Assembly: GCA_011799875.1 (NCBI GenBank)
Contig: CM022298.1
Location: 55,581,792-55,645,791 of the forward strand
Length of the DNA stretch: 64,000 nt
Direction: 5' to 3'
Source: Thinopyrum elongatum
Lineage: Eukaryota; Streptophyta; Magnoliopsida; Poales; Poaceae
In this document: positions 46,526-57,862 of the stretch, piece after piece
Numbering within the stretch: position 1 is the first letter of the stretch
Layout of the letters: each line of letters opens with the position of its first letter
The notes under the pieces: model-generated
Database searches by the model: none
What the model was told of the DNA's origin: nothing
What the model saw: only the letters and a program-made list of their open reading frames with translations
Translations under genes and position numbers: made by a program

Positions 46526-47639
46526 GGGCCGGTATCAGCCTCTGTTTCTTAGCGGTTTAAGGATGCTTCAAGCCCTCATGCTTGTAAGTTTGCGAGACTA
46601 TCACGCTGTTTTGGCACTGTGTAACCTCAGTAGACCTACTTGATTGCTATGCTAAGCACCTGCTGCACACCTAATTTATGTATGGACGGGAAGTTTACTG
46701 CTAAGGGGCGAGCCCTTTGTTGAATATATCTGCTGTGCTGTAGTGTGCATACGCATGAGCTATCTGAGCAAAATGGTTAGTCTGTCATATGTTGGCACCC
46801 TGCAACGGGAATGAGTTTTATCACTTCTAAGATGAAGAAATACTGTAAGATAGCTGCTTTGGAAGAAAATCTCCAATCATGAATACAATATTGAGACCAG
46901 AACAAAACTGAAAATATATATAGTCCAGAAAGAATAGTAGAATTCACATAACAATTCCTGTATGTAATACATTCATCTGTAACAACCAAAATTGTCAACC
47001 AATTACTTCCTAGCTATGCAAAATTCGCCAGGAATCGATCAAAAAAGGCCCTTTTGTAGCTGATCTCATGTGTTTGACAACTTAAATAAAAAAGCCCCAC
47101 GTCGCCTCGCCCAGCGCGACTTGGTCCCCTCCCAACTCTAGCGGCGCCACCCCTCGCCCCTCTCGCATACGCCGCTGCTCCTGAACATGACCTATAAATA
47201 GAGGATTCTACAATCTACAAGAATTTTAGACTTATATTCTCTCTTCTTTGCCCACTTCCAGAACTAGTAGGATTTGTTCCAAAATAGTTTATGTACGTTC
47301 ATCATGATCTAAACATGACCTAGCATCTAAACATGTAAAATCTTCTACAAGATGATAATTTTGTGCCTCCGAGTGTGAGTACCATTCTATTCAAGACTCG
47401 GGCTGTGCAATTTTTAATTTTAGTATAGGAGGTATATGGTCATATTTGGCACAAAAATTTGCACACCGATATGTACACAATCATATTTTGCATGAAAATT
47501 TGCATGTTGCCATTTTTAATATTAAGATAAGGTTTCATGTGTTCCCTAAAAATATTCATTTTTTTTAGAACTGAGAATAGTTACTCTCCCGGCCATTCAT
47601 CTTCAAGTCTCAGGCCCAACGTTTGCATTCTTTATTGGT
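46526..47639. other. 3' flank of the host gene and intergenic DNA
   Basis: Probable 3' untranslated region to about 46750. A TATA-like 'cctataaatagagg' near 47191-47204 follows a GC-rich block but no gene is seen downstream. The rest is AT-rich. Confidence 0.5.
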
Positions 47640-48481
47640 TCATATAGGTTCAGTTATACGTCTGAAGTTTGAAGGACCCAATCAAGTGTCGCGCAACTTT
47701 TCTTGCAGTAGGGAACGACCGAATTGATTATTGTCTGATGTTACGACAGCTGAGGTTATGTATCTCAAACATGGACTACAATTGGCACCAATCCATTGGA
47801 CGTAACCGCTTGAAATCTATTCATTCAAGACAGAATGTCCTTCGAAATCTTGCAATTGTCGCGGAGTTGCTTTGGCGCCAGAAGATCTTTGACGATTCTC
47901 AAACAGTCGGTAGCTATACAAAGCTTATCCAACATTAGATCATCGGTCAAAGCAAGTGCCTTCCTGCATGCATGTGCCTCTAGGGCCACCGCATCAGTCA
48001 CCCCATCAAACCCTACCGCGCCGACGAACCCATATAGACCCTAGTTGCTTCGGCGTATAACCGCCACCACCCCTTTATTTGCCGACGTGGTCACTGCCCC
48101 ATCGACATTTAGCTTCGTCATCCCCAGGGGTGGAGGATTCCATTGTCCAGCAGGGTTCACCGCCTGAAAAACCGATTCTCTGGTCTTTGGACTATTAGCA
48201 TTTGACCTAAACACTCTTATATTTCTTTACGGAGGGAGTACTTGTGCAGAATCCAATTATCGTTCTAGACATAAGTGCTCCTCCCGTCACAAATTCTCCG
48301 CATCATCCCAGTTCTTACAAATGTCTCTCCCCTCGTAAATGGATCGCCACGCCTGAGAAAGATGACTGCCAAGTTCTGCACTGAGCAAATCACCTTGAGG
48401 GTAGTAGACTGATTTTAGCACACGAGCACTCAATGAGTCTGACTCATGTAAAATCCTCCATGCCTGACATGCCAATTCCAC
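47640..48481 (-). pseudogene. LINE relic: RNase H and zinc-finger-RVT linker (copy A)
   Basis: Minus-strand fragments read 'GMTKLNVDGAV' (start of a LINE-type RNase H, about 48130), 'TDCLRIVKDLLAPKQL' (about 47870) and, upstream, 'ACQAWRILHESDSLSARVLK' (48480-48287), typical of the segment before the RNase H in plant L1 elements. A Stowaway end interrupts it at about 48208-48238. Frames are short and broken. Confidence 0.7.
48208..48238. mobile_element. Truncated Stowaway end
   Basis: 'ctcttatatttctttacggagggag' followed by TA is the right end of a common Triticeae Stowaway; the left half is missing. Confidence 0.6.
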
Positions 48482-49768
48482 TCGCTACCAACCCAAAATG
48501 GATTTTCCTAAATTTGACGGGGGAAATCCACGTCTCGTGAGGGACATAAAGAAGATAATTTTGAGTTGTACTTTGTTCATCCCCAATTGCTCATGAGGTT
48601 TTGCTGCCCTTAATTTCACTGGATCGGCCACTCTTTGCCTCAGGGAGTTGAAGAAGATTGGCGCATCAAGGATTGAACGACACTCTGTTGCTTGGTTGAT
48701 GCTGAAAGTATTCTTCTTCTCCGGAGCTCAAATGCACGTGTTATTGAACGATAAAATAAAAAATAATAGTAAACAAATCAAAAGATTCGAATTTTTTGGC
48801 AGTACAATATTTTACGTACGTGCAAATTTTGGTGAAAACTAACATTCTCAATGCTGTGGGCAGGTGTGCTGCTGCGTGGAACACAAGTGTGCTTCATCCT
48901 GCGCGGGAAGCACCTGCTAGTTTACCTGGGAAGCAGCAGGAGCACATTGGTGATTTCCCATGGGAGCACAAGATAGTCTCACTTGATAGCACAAGTTAGC
49001 ACTCTGGAAGACACATGTTAGTTCACTTTCAGAGCACAATTTTTGCCCAAAAATAGTTTGCCGAAACCTATTAACAAGGGATCGAGTTCCGAAAATCTCG
49101 ACACAAAAACGCAAGAGCAGAAATGGTTCTAATTTGGATGCACGGTTCAAGAGATATATCATTTGAAAAACAGATCTAAGGAAAAAAAAAAGAGCGCAAG
49201 CAAACTGAATCATGACACATCCCTCCTGCATGTGGGAAGAAATCTCACAAAAATTACCAATGCGCCACTTACACCAGCAAGAAAATGTGATTGTCATTTA
49301 CAAGGGGCACGCCTTAACTAGCGATTTCGTGATTATTTACTTAAAGAAAATACTTGAGGGCAAAATTGGGCTGTCCAATTCCCTTGCCAAATTTGGTCGG
49401 GGCATGGCCTTCAACCAAACAGCCCCAAGATGTTATTTCTGGAATTACTTATTTGACGCGCGTTGCGGCAAATTGTCGCCTCTTCGTACGTACGGGAGGT
49501 CGACGAGCGACTATGATATGGGCCGACCCATTACATCTTAAGCTATTGTACGTTCAACATAATCCTGGTTTTGGGAAGAGAAGGTTCTGAATCAGGATTT
49601 TTCTTCTTTACTGGTTTGAAGGAAGCCTGAGAAGCTTAGAGGAAGCGAGCTGGGAAGAACAAAGATGGACACGAGAGGATTGAAGGAAGGAAGCACAAGG
49701 AATCAGGGGGAAGGAAAAGGGCATATCGCCAGTCTCGGCAAGTCGCCACGCAAAACGCTGGTTCGTTT
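48482..49768. other. Duplicated intergenic DNA, no supported gene
   Basis: A 109-codon frame (49212-49541) is kept in both copies with one residue changed, but the whole segment is nearly identical between copies, so this is not evidence of selection. One end of a GGGGCTGTTTGG-type MITE is visible near 49420. Confidence 0.5.
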
Positions 49769-49812
49769 AGTCCCACATCGGCCAGCGAGGTTAAACAGGA
49801 CCAGCTTATAAG
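49769..49812 (+). promoter_or_regulatory. U6-type promoter (USE and TATA), copy A
   Basis: AGTCCCACATCG (49769-49780) is a full match to the plant USE; after 24 bases follows CTTATAAG (49805-49812). This spacing is that of Pol III-transcribed plant U6 genes. The bases before the start, 'gctgccagacttg', also match wheat U6 promoters as I recall them. Confidence 0.85.
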
Positions 49813-49833
49813 CCCCGCTCTGCTGCCAGACTT

Positions 49834-49920
49834 GTCCCTTCGGAGACACCCGGTATATTGGAATTAAAAGAAAATAGCATTGCAGCTCCATGCATATGGA
49901 TGACATTGCCAACATTTTTT
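49834..49920 (+). ncRNA. U6-like snRNA, divergent (copy A)
   Basis: Begins GTCCCTTCGGAGACACCCG, nearly the 5' stem-loop of plant U6, followed by 'tattggaat', 'tagcat' and 'ggatgaca' in the U6 order, and ends in a T6 terminator at 49915-49920. The region that should hold the ACAGAGA box reads 'aaaagaaaat', and the 3' part is short (about 85 nt versus about 102). A splicing role is therefore unlikely, but promoter and terminator are intact, so the RNA may still be made. Likely a U6 pseudogene or variant. Confidence 0.8.
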
Positions 49921-51720
49921 GTTTCTTTTACCCCTGTAAAATCCGTAGCAAATAAAATCCCACGTTAAAAACTTAAAAAAATGTTTTTCACGTTACCCCT
50001 CTCGAGTTCTACTGATTTTACATAAATCCATAGGAAAGAAAATCTCTACTGATTTTACATAAATCCATAGGAAAGAAAATCCCTCGTTAAAAACTAGAAA
50101 AAAAAAATATGTTCCACGCCGCAATTACTTCTGCCACCGCATACCTCACATGAATGAAAAGGAAGAAACAACCGCCACCCACCCACACATCCCACGCCCA
50201 TCTCCCCCAACCTCCTCGCCCCATTTTTTTTTTTACCCCTCACGAGTTCTACTATTTTTACATAAAAGTCCTCGTAGTTCTTATTTTCATATTCAAAATC
50301 GCATGACACTGCCAACATTTTTTGTTTCTTTTACCCCTGTAAAATCCGTAGCAAATAAAATCCCATGTTAAAAACTTAAAAAAATGTTTTTCACGTTACC
50401 CCTCTCGAGTTCTACTGATTTTACATAAATCCATAGGAAAGAAAATCTCTACTGATTTTACATAAATCCATAGGAAAGAAAATCCCTCGTTAAAAACTAG
50501 AAAAAAAAATGTGTTCCACGCCGCAATTACTTCTGCCACCGCATACCTCACATGAATGAAAAGGAAGAAACAACCGCCACCCACCCACACATCCCACGCC
50601 CATCTCCCCCAACCTCCTCGCCCCACTTTTTTTTTACCCCTCACGAGTTCTACTATTTTTACATAAAAGTCCTCGTAGTTCTTATTTTCATATTCAAAAT
50701 TTTAGGATTTCACGCGCCATCTTTTCAGCCCCTCACGTATACTACTATTTTATTGAAAGGTCCTCATAATTCCATTTCCATCCTTACAGCTACCAATTTT
50801 TGGGTCGTAGGTTAACTGCCAATTTTTACTCTTGAACTTGTAGGTTAACTGCCAATTTTTACTCTTGAACCATGGCATTTCTTGTGGCCGTGTATACACA
50901 TGAAATACTCCCTCCGTTCCGTTTTACTTCGCGTATTGGATTTGTCTGAAGTCAAACTTTGTAAAGTTAGACCAAATTTATATTAGAAACTATCAACATC
51001 TACAATACCTTATAATTATAATATGAAATTATATTTTATGGAGGAACTAATGATGTTATTGTATTGTGAATGTTAATAATTTTTTGTATAAACTTGGTCA
51101 AATTTTTAAGAGTTTGACTTTAGACAAATCTAATATGCAGAGTAAAAAGAAACGGAGTGAGTAGATACATAATCTTTTTTTTTTGCGGGATGGGATGGAA
51201 GCGATGATGCACGATGCAAACAGGCCATGTGTTTATACATGAGTTAGTATATTAAAATCAGTTAGTATTTCTAAGTGTATACATGAGGCAATGACATGAA
51301 TCTATTAATATAAATCATTGACTAAGTATATGAAGAAAGTTCTACTAACCAGATAAATATAATATGAGTGCATATGCCTAATGGATCTATTAATATTTAG
51401 TTAGTGTTGATATTTTTTTCTATTCCTACATTTAAAAAAACTGATCGACTTGAGTTTATTTTGGGTGATTACACTTTTTTAGCCCTCACGAGTTTTACTG
51501 ATTTTACAGAAAGGTCCTCATAGTTCTCATTTCCATATTTTCATATCCAAAATTTTAGGATTTCACGCCCCATCTTTTCAGCCCTCACGTATACTACTAT
51601 TTTTATTGGAAGGTCCTCATAATTTCATTTCCATCTTTTCGGACCCTTGCAGCTACCAAATTTTTGGTGATTACTCTTTTTTTACCCCTCACGAATTCTA
51701 CTGATTTTATAGAAAAGTCC
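49921..51720. repeat. Array-type unit in copy A
   Basis: Related to the units at 1-3060. The first 400 bases are duplicated in tandem: the U6 3' tail 'actgccaacattttttg' recurs at 50308. The tail 51337-51720 matches 2587-2950. Confidence 0.88.
50908..51161. mobile_element. Stowaway-type MITE in copy A
   Basis: 254 bp with TA on both sides, same family as at 50-303; the right terminus has one substitution (CGGAGTGAG). Confidence 0.92.
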
Positions 51721-51989
51721 TTATAGTTTGTGAAAGACACAGTGGGCTGACTATGGGCTCCGAACTACACTCGTGCACTTGCAGAATATAGCTTCCCTCA
51801 AAAAACAAAAAAACTTCCAGAATATATAGCTCCAACGAGAAGACTCTGCAAATGAGTACGAAAAAAAGAACGACACCGACAACGAACCAGGATTTTTGTT
51901 CGCGGTCTCCTTCTTTTACAATCTCCCTCTGTACAAAAACTTCTCCCTCTGTACAAAAACTGAACGGAATTTTGGACCGAGTGAGATGG

Positions 51990-52476
51990 TCAGGGTGGCA
52001 TCTTGGAGCGGTGGTGGTCGTGTGGCGGCCAATGCATCCCCTCCCTACGTAGGGTACCACTGCCCCGACATAAGCACCTACAGGTCTGCGGCCTGCAGCA
52101 CCGTGACCACCGTCTCCACCTGAAACATGCCAAATTCTAACAGCTCAGTTATCTCATCAAGCAGCCACTATATATTTACAAGGCACGCATTGCGTGGCAA
52201 ATTAAGGAGCCAGTGGTGAGTAGTGATGTAACCAGATCAGGATGGTCTTACCATGGGCGGGCTCCGGGGGGTTTGCTGGGCGAGCGGCGGCCACGCCGGC
52301 GCCTGGAACGCCTGGGGCCTGATGAGGTGCTCGAAGATGGCCATGAGGAAGAAGACGGAGATGAGGATGGCCGTGGCCGCGAAGCCGAAGGAGATGGCAT
52401 CCTCGGACGTGCCGAAGTCCCTCAGCGTGGGCACCTCGTCCGTCGCGTCAGCGCGGCTTCCCCTGGCCCCGGCCAC
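51990..52476 (-). pseudogene. Decayed gene for a small plant membrane protein
   Basis: Two exons on the minus strand: 52476-52252 and 52119-51990, with a GT-AG intron. Exon 1 encodes 'EVPTLRDFGTSEDAISFGFA' then one membrane span ('ATAILISVFFLMAIFEHLI') and a Pro-rich tail. Exon 2 encodes 'VETVVTVLQAADL' and, in another frame, ends 'REGMHWPPHDHHRSKMPP' and a stop. Damage: the first codon of the expected start is GTG, not ATG; a TAG follows 'AADL'; and a short deletion shifts frame before 'REGMHW'. Related intact grass proteins are, from memory, uncharacterised. The LINE at 53258 lies in its probable 5' region. Confidence 0.65.
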
Positions 52477-53257
52477 GGCCTCAACCTCTACCCAGACACG
52501 CTCATGGCTGCCTCCTCCTTGGTCTTCTTGGCAGTCAAAACAGTCCGTTGCTGTGAATCGATAAGATGGTCCTCATAAGCAAATCCACTGAAGAAATCAG
52601 TACACTTCAACCATAGTAGCAGCCTTCCTACCAAATTGGTTCTTACACTACGAGTGATCAATTGAACAAAGCTGAAAATTAAAGCACCCAGAAGTCAGAA
52701 CCATGCATGTACTTATTACATTGCAGGCAAAAGAGAAGTATACTGTACTATATACCTTCACTTAGTTGAGAGCCTTGCTTTGCCTCTGCTGATGGAGTTA
52801 TGAGAAGGCTCACTGTTGGCTGCCAAATTCCAGGACTGGAGCGGAAGAAAGAACCTACAAGAAGCAGAGCTAGCCTGGCTCCATATCCAAATCGAGAGGA
52901 TGAGGATAAGAGACCAAACCAGGACCAACACAACTATGGAGGTTATTGGAAAAGGGATAGCCAAACCCGTCCACGATGAAGCCGACGCCGAGGGGATCCA
53001 AGGAGACGGCAGCCACTGGAACGGAAACGGGATCTCGTCGGATCCTCCCAGCCGACCAAAGACACCCCAAAGCTGCCATTAAGGACACACACAAGCCTAA
53101 AAATGAGGTGGCTATACAGGGGAGGAGAAAGCCGAGCCCCTCTCCCCTCCACTCCAGCCAGACGAGCCGGCGGAGAGAAGCGAGAGGAGGCGACCGGAGA
53201 AAGAAAGGGTGGAGAATAGTTACTTTGTCCGCTGGCTTTCGGCTAGCAAAACACTGG
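52477..53257 (-). other. Probable 5' region of the membrane-protein pseudogene
   Basis: GC-rich blocks with splice-like borders read as leader exons on the minus strand (53200-52950). The 136-codon frame there is not recognised as a protein. It ends at the LINE poly(T). Confidence 0.4.
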
Positions 53258-53295
53258 TTTTTTTTTTTTTTGCGGAACACAGGCTTTATTACTGC

Positions 53296-54456
53296 TTAAA
53301 CAGGAGAATTACAGAGAGGTTGAATACAACCTAGAAGAAAAGAGGGTACATAGTTAACCAGTAAACATCTTCTAAGATCCTCCCTAGCCTGCCTGGCGCA
53401 TCTATGCGCAGCTATGTTTGCTTCCCGGTTTACATGCACGAGAACGAAGGAATCAAAACCGGAGCTCACCTCCTGGACCTCATAACAAATGGAAGCAATA
53501 TCCGCCCTCTCGAAATTTGCAACATTGATCATCCGGACAACCTCCTGCGCATCACTCTCGATGATAATCTTGCGGAAGCCAAGATCCATTTCTAAACGGA
53601 TACCATCCCGGATCACCAAGGCTTCCATAAACCTTGCATTTTGCGCGTACCGGTACCATATAGCCTGAGCTCGGATTAACTCACCATTGTGGTTTCGAAT
53701 CACCACTCCCGTGACTCCGTGAGCCAAGTTTCCTGAATAGCTGGCATCAACATTCACCTTCATAAAGGTTTCCTCTCGCGGTAACCAGCTTGTATTCTCT
53801 CTCGGCATTTGGTGCTTCTTCACTCCTTCCAATGTACCAAGATCATGAATAGTATCAATTGCCCATTTGACAGAAGCCTGAACAGAACGGCATCGTTCCC
53901 CATGTCTACTATTGTTCCGTTCTATCCAGACCGTCCAGCATCCAACTAAGATAATGGCCGCAAGTGATTCTGAAACTTCCTTGTTGTCAACAATATCAAT
54001 AGCCCAAGAATCTGGATGAAGAACAGGAATTCTAACCGGAAGGAAACGCTTCAGTTCAGACCAAAAAACCTTGGCCCATGTACAAGAGAACAGTGCGTGT
54101 GTTATTGTTTCCTCCACTCCACAGTCCTTGCAAAATGATATCTCCTCAATATGACGCTTCTGCAGAACCGAATGACATGGTACAAATTTGTGAATAACCC
54201 TCCACCAGAAATTACAAACTTTAGGTGGCAATGGGATTTTCCACAACTTCTGCCAATGACTAATAGGAGCAGTTATGGAGGTGGATGCACTCTCATTTTG
54301 TCTCTTCAACTGTAATAGAGCTTTGTATGCAGGCCGAACATAGAAATTTCGCAATTTATCATGCTTCCAGGCCCAAATGTCCTCCGGCATATGTCGCACA
54401 GGAACTCTACATATCGCTTCTGTATCAGGTAGCACAAAGTTTGCCTCAATTTTCAC
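53296..54456 (-). pseudogene. LINE ORF2 C-terminus: zinc-finger RVT and RNase H
   Basis: 386 codons open. The N-terminal part is the zf-RVT region with 'WQKLWKIPLPPKVCNFWWR' and 'CKDCGVEETITHALFSC'. The C-terminal half is an RNase H domain: first acidic residue in 'KVNVDASYSG', then 'EALVIRDGI', 'IIIESDAQEVV' and 'VHVNREANIAAHRCAR', the usual D-E-D-D order. It would remove RNA from cDNA hybrids. It is separated from the reverse transcriptase by frame breaks in 54457-55201. Confidence 0.85.
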
Positions 54457-56464
54457 TCTATCCTAATCACCATTCTCCTGATCAATGAGCTCTTCCACCA
54501 GATTGACATTAGCTTGTGGCAATCTGACTAAACCCTTGGAGGTATAATTATCCAGAATCCATGGGTCGCTCCAGATATTAACGGTTGATCCATCTCCAAT
54601 GCGTTTAATTAATCCACACCTTAAAGCATCTCAGCCATGCAGAATTGCTCGCCATGTATGGGAGGCGTTCCTCTTCCGTCGAGCAGACATAAAATCACAA
54701 TCATGAAAATACCTTTGCTTTTAATACTCGAGCACACAACGATTCCGGTTTTGTTATCAGACGCCACCTTTGTTTGGCAAGCAAAGCTTGGTTAAAAAGT
54801 TGGAAATCCCTAAAGCCCATGCCCCCTTCTCCTTTTGGGATCGCTATTTCTCCCCATTTCCTCCAGTGCATTCTCCTTTTGTTTTCATCACCTCCCCACC
54901 AGAACCGAGCAATAACATTAGTAAAGCTTTTTGCAAAACTTCTTTGATAGACGGAAGCAACTCACGGAATAAGTCGGAAAGCTTGGCAAATAGACTTGAT
55001 TAGTGTCTCCCTACCGGCGTTGCTAAGCATATGAGGGATTCCTCCATTCAGAAGCTTCTTAACCTTTGCCATATGTGCTCGAATTCAGCATCGGTAGATC
55101 TCCCCATGGCAGTAGGAAGCCCAAGGTACTTCTCAACAAGGGCTTCTGAAACGATTCCAGACATTGTGTGTAGGTCTGTCTTCATCTCATCTGTACAATT
55201 GCTACTGAAAAATATGGCCGATTTTCCTCTGTTTACCATTTGTCCCGAGCCAAGCCTGTATAACTCCAAGATATCTTGCAGCCTTTGTGCACCTCATTCG
55301 AAGCCCGTGAAAAGATAATACAATCGTCAGCAAAAAGGAGGTGGGACAAGCATGGTGCATGGATACCAACCCTATGCCTCGAGCCAACTGAGGAGATCCT
55401 TTGAACTTTACCATACTGCTGAACCCTTCAGCACACAAAAGAAAAAGATACGGTGATATTGGATCTCCCTGGCGAATACCCTTGGTTGGCTTAAACTGCT
55501 CCGAGAAAACTCCATTCACCCGGACCGAAAATGAGACTGTTTCCGCACATGTCATGATCCTATTCACCCAAGCATCCGCAAAACCCAACTTGATCATCAC
55601 AGCTCTTAGATAGCCCCATTCAACACGGTCATAGGCTTTTGCCATATCCAATTTGATTGCACATGCTCTGGATTTTCCTTTCTTCCTTTTGAAATAGTGT
55701 ATGCATTCATAAGCAGTGAGGACATTGTCCGTGATTAACCGACCAGGCACAAACGCGCTTTGTTCCTCCGAAATAATCTCCTCCAGGATGGGTCTAAGAC
55801 GGAGCGCAAGGACTTTAGATGCAATCTTATACAACCCATTACAAAGTGATATTGGTCGAAAATGTGTAAGATCTTGAGGGGCCTTTATCTTCGGAATAAG
55901 TACCAACGCCATGCTATTAACAATTTCAGGCATCTCACCCCCATTCAAGAACCTCCTGATAGCGTTACACACCACTCCCTTAAGTAAGCTCCAATGTTTT
56001 ATGTAAAAACCAGCTGTGAAACCATCCGGACCAGCAGAGTTATCGGGATGCATCATAAATAGGGCTTGTTCAATCTCCATATCCGTCACCGGCGCACACA
56101 AACTACCATTCATCTCATCTGTGATCTTCCTTGGTACCCAAGCCGTTACCAACTCCGGTTGTGTCACATCTTGAGCTGTAAATAGGTTCCTGTAAAAATT
56201 AATGGCCATGTTTTCCATACCGGTCTGAGATGTCTCATAAGACCCATCCTCTCTCCTCAAAGCTTTGATCTTATTAGTACAGTGACGTTCTTTGGCCTTT
56301 GCTTGAAAAAATCCAGTGTTGCGGTCTCCCTCCAGCAGCCATGTAATTCTTGATCTTTGCCTTGCCATTGCCTCCTCCCTCGACAACAGCTCAGAAATTC
56401 GGCGCATCAGATATTTCTCTGATGGAGAAGGGCCTGTCAGTGACATTGACCTGATATGTTCCAA
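54457..56464 (-). pseudogene. LINE ORF2 reverse transcriptase, frameshifted
   Basis: The frame 56464-55202 contains 'AGPDGFTAGFYIKHW', 'LIPKIKAPQDLTHFRPISLC', 'QSAFVPGRLITDN', 'KLDMAKAYDRVEW' and 'GIRQGDPISPYLFLLCAEG', the ordered motifs of non-LTR reverse transcriptase. The catalytic FADD box is present ('LLFADDCIIFS', about 55340) but in another frame, so a shift precedes it. After further breaks, 'SGQMVNRGKSAIFFS' and 'EKYLGLPTAMGRS' follow at about 55250-55100. The element is defective. Confidence 0.85.
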
Positions 56465-57483
56465 CCTTGCTCTTATATCTTTGAGATGCCTATTAACTGA
56501 ACCGAACTCCTCCCGACTCCAAGTTTCCAGACGGTGCCTAAGTCCTTCAAGGGAAGCATGAAACTTGAGAGGTATTAAATGCCATCGCTTGCACTGTCAT
56601 TTAAGCAATTTACGTCTATGAATTTACCTGAGATAGTCGTATATATGCCTGCGATGCGATCGGTCAATCGATTGGACTGTGGAATGTCGTGTATGTGTAC
56701 AGTAGTATCACTTGAGCCCAAGTCCCTTAGCAGCCAGACCCACCTAAATTGCTAACTATCTGACGTCAAGCCAAACCCAAAGCCATGTACAGCAGATATA
56801 GCCCTATAGGCTCCAGCATCACCTTCAGGTCTCTCAGCTTCTCCACCCCAGAGTTTTGAGGAAGGTTCCGATTATTTTTTATTTTGGAGCACTGATTTTG
56901 TTTTGTCTGTCCCGAGCTCCTCCTATTCCACATTGCCATGAAACTATGCATGCCCACATTAAACTTGCTCATCTTAGATGTATAAAAATTTCATTTTTTT
57001 TTGCTATTTTATTTGATTTACTGTTCATCCGGGATCAGATGTGCTCGTGCCCAGCTATGGATTTTCGTATTTAGAAGCTTTCCCAAACAAACCTTTTGAC
57101 CAGGAAAAGGCATACCAAAGATTTTGGAAAGACACATTGAAATGGAAGATCTTATTTTTCTTTACCAAAGTTCATATGCCAAGTTTACAAAGTATATTTA
57201 AAAAACATAAATTTTGATGTATCGGGTTGCAAAAGACAGGTAAGTACCCAGGTTACCACTTAGCATGAGTGGTTAGCTATATCAAAAACAAGGAGAAAAA
57301 ACTATTCATGCTTGGAAAATCCGCTAAAAAATGAAGAACACCAACCATCTACATTGAGTTCCAACGTGGTAAAAGTATCAAAGAGGAGAGGGAGAGGGAG
57401 TGGTGTGGAGGACCAGTACGTTACAGGTCTGTTGGCTTGCGGCTGTGGAGCCGGCCTGTCAGCCTCAGTCAGACTGCCAGGTA

Positions 57484-57563
57484 CTCCCTCCGTCCGAAAA
57501 AACTTGTCTAACTTGGTCCTAGATACATCCATTTGAGGGATAAATTTTTCCGGACGGAGGGAG
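57484..57563. mobile_element. Short Stowaway-type MITE, copy B
   Basis: Counterpart of 46148-46226, with TA on both sides and a few substitutions. Confidence 0.88.
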
Positions 57564-57738
57564 TAGTTAACATGTTGCCTCCACAACTAGTCCGTCGCCC
57601 ACCAGCACCAGCCTAGGAACCCGACTTTGAATCTCCCAACTTGTCAACCCTTGCAAGTAGCAGTTGTGTAACAATCTTTCTTTACTTGCACACATCCATT
57701 CCGGTACTTAACACACCAAATTGTGAATTCCTATGCAG

Positions 57739-57862
57739 GTGCGGTGATGAGGAACGGGCAAGGCTTAAGAAGAACCTGGACAGGATCGAGCTTGTATGCA
57801 ATGTCGTCACCTTGATTTGTATCCCGGTGATAGTCGTGGGGATCCTTAACATCATGTCGTAG
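57739..57862 (+). pseudogene. Isolated exon 5 of the host gene (copy B)
   Basis: Matches exon 5 at 46402-46525. Four base changes alter three codons (Ser to Asn, Leu to Val, Ser to Cys), none silent. Exons 1 to 4 are absent because the duplication starts at the exon 4 donor, so no normal product is possible unless a new upstream exon is used. Confidence 0.88.

Larger units (their letters stand above)
45230..51720 (+). repeat. Segmental duplication, copy A
   Basis: From the last bases of exon 4 ('aacttgagaggtatt') to the end of the array unit, this matches 56566-63535 in order and orientation. It carries exon 5, the 3' flank, LINE relics, the U6-like locus and one array unit. Confidence 0.93.
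53258..56565 (-). mobile_element. L1-type LINE, 5'-truncated
   Basis: On the minus strand it runs from 56565 to a poly(A) seen as T14 at 53258-53271, preceded by 'aataaagcctgtgttccgc'. It holds the reverse transcriptase and RNase H parts of ORF2 but no endonuclease or ORF1. No target duplication of the 3' flank ('ccagtgttttgc' on the minus strand) is found at 56566, because a duplication junction abuts the 5' end there. Confidence 0.88.

Noticed and set aside
49212..49541. 109-codon frame conserved in both duplicate copies
   Set aside because: The surrounding DNA is equally conserved, so there is no sign of coding constraint; no known domain.
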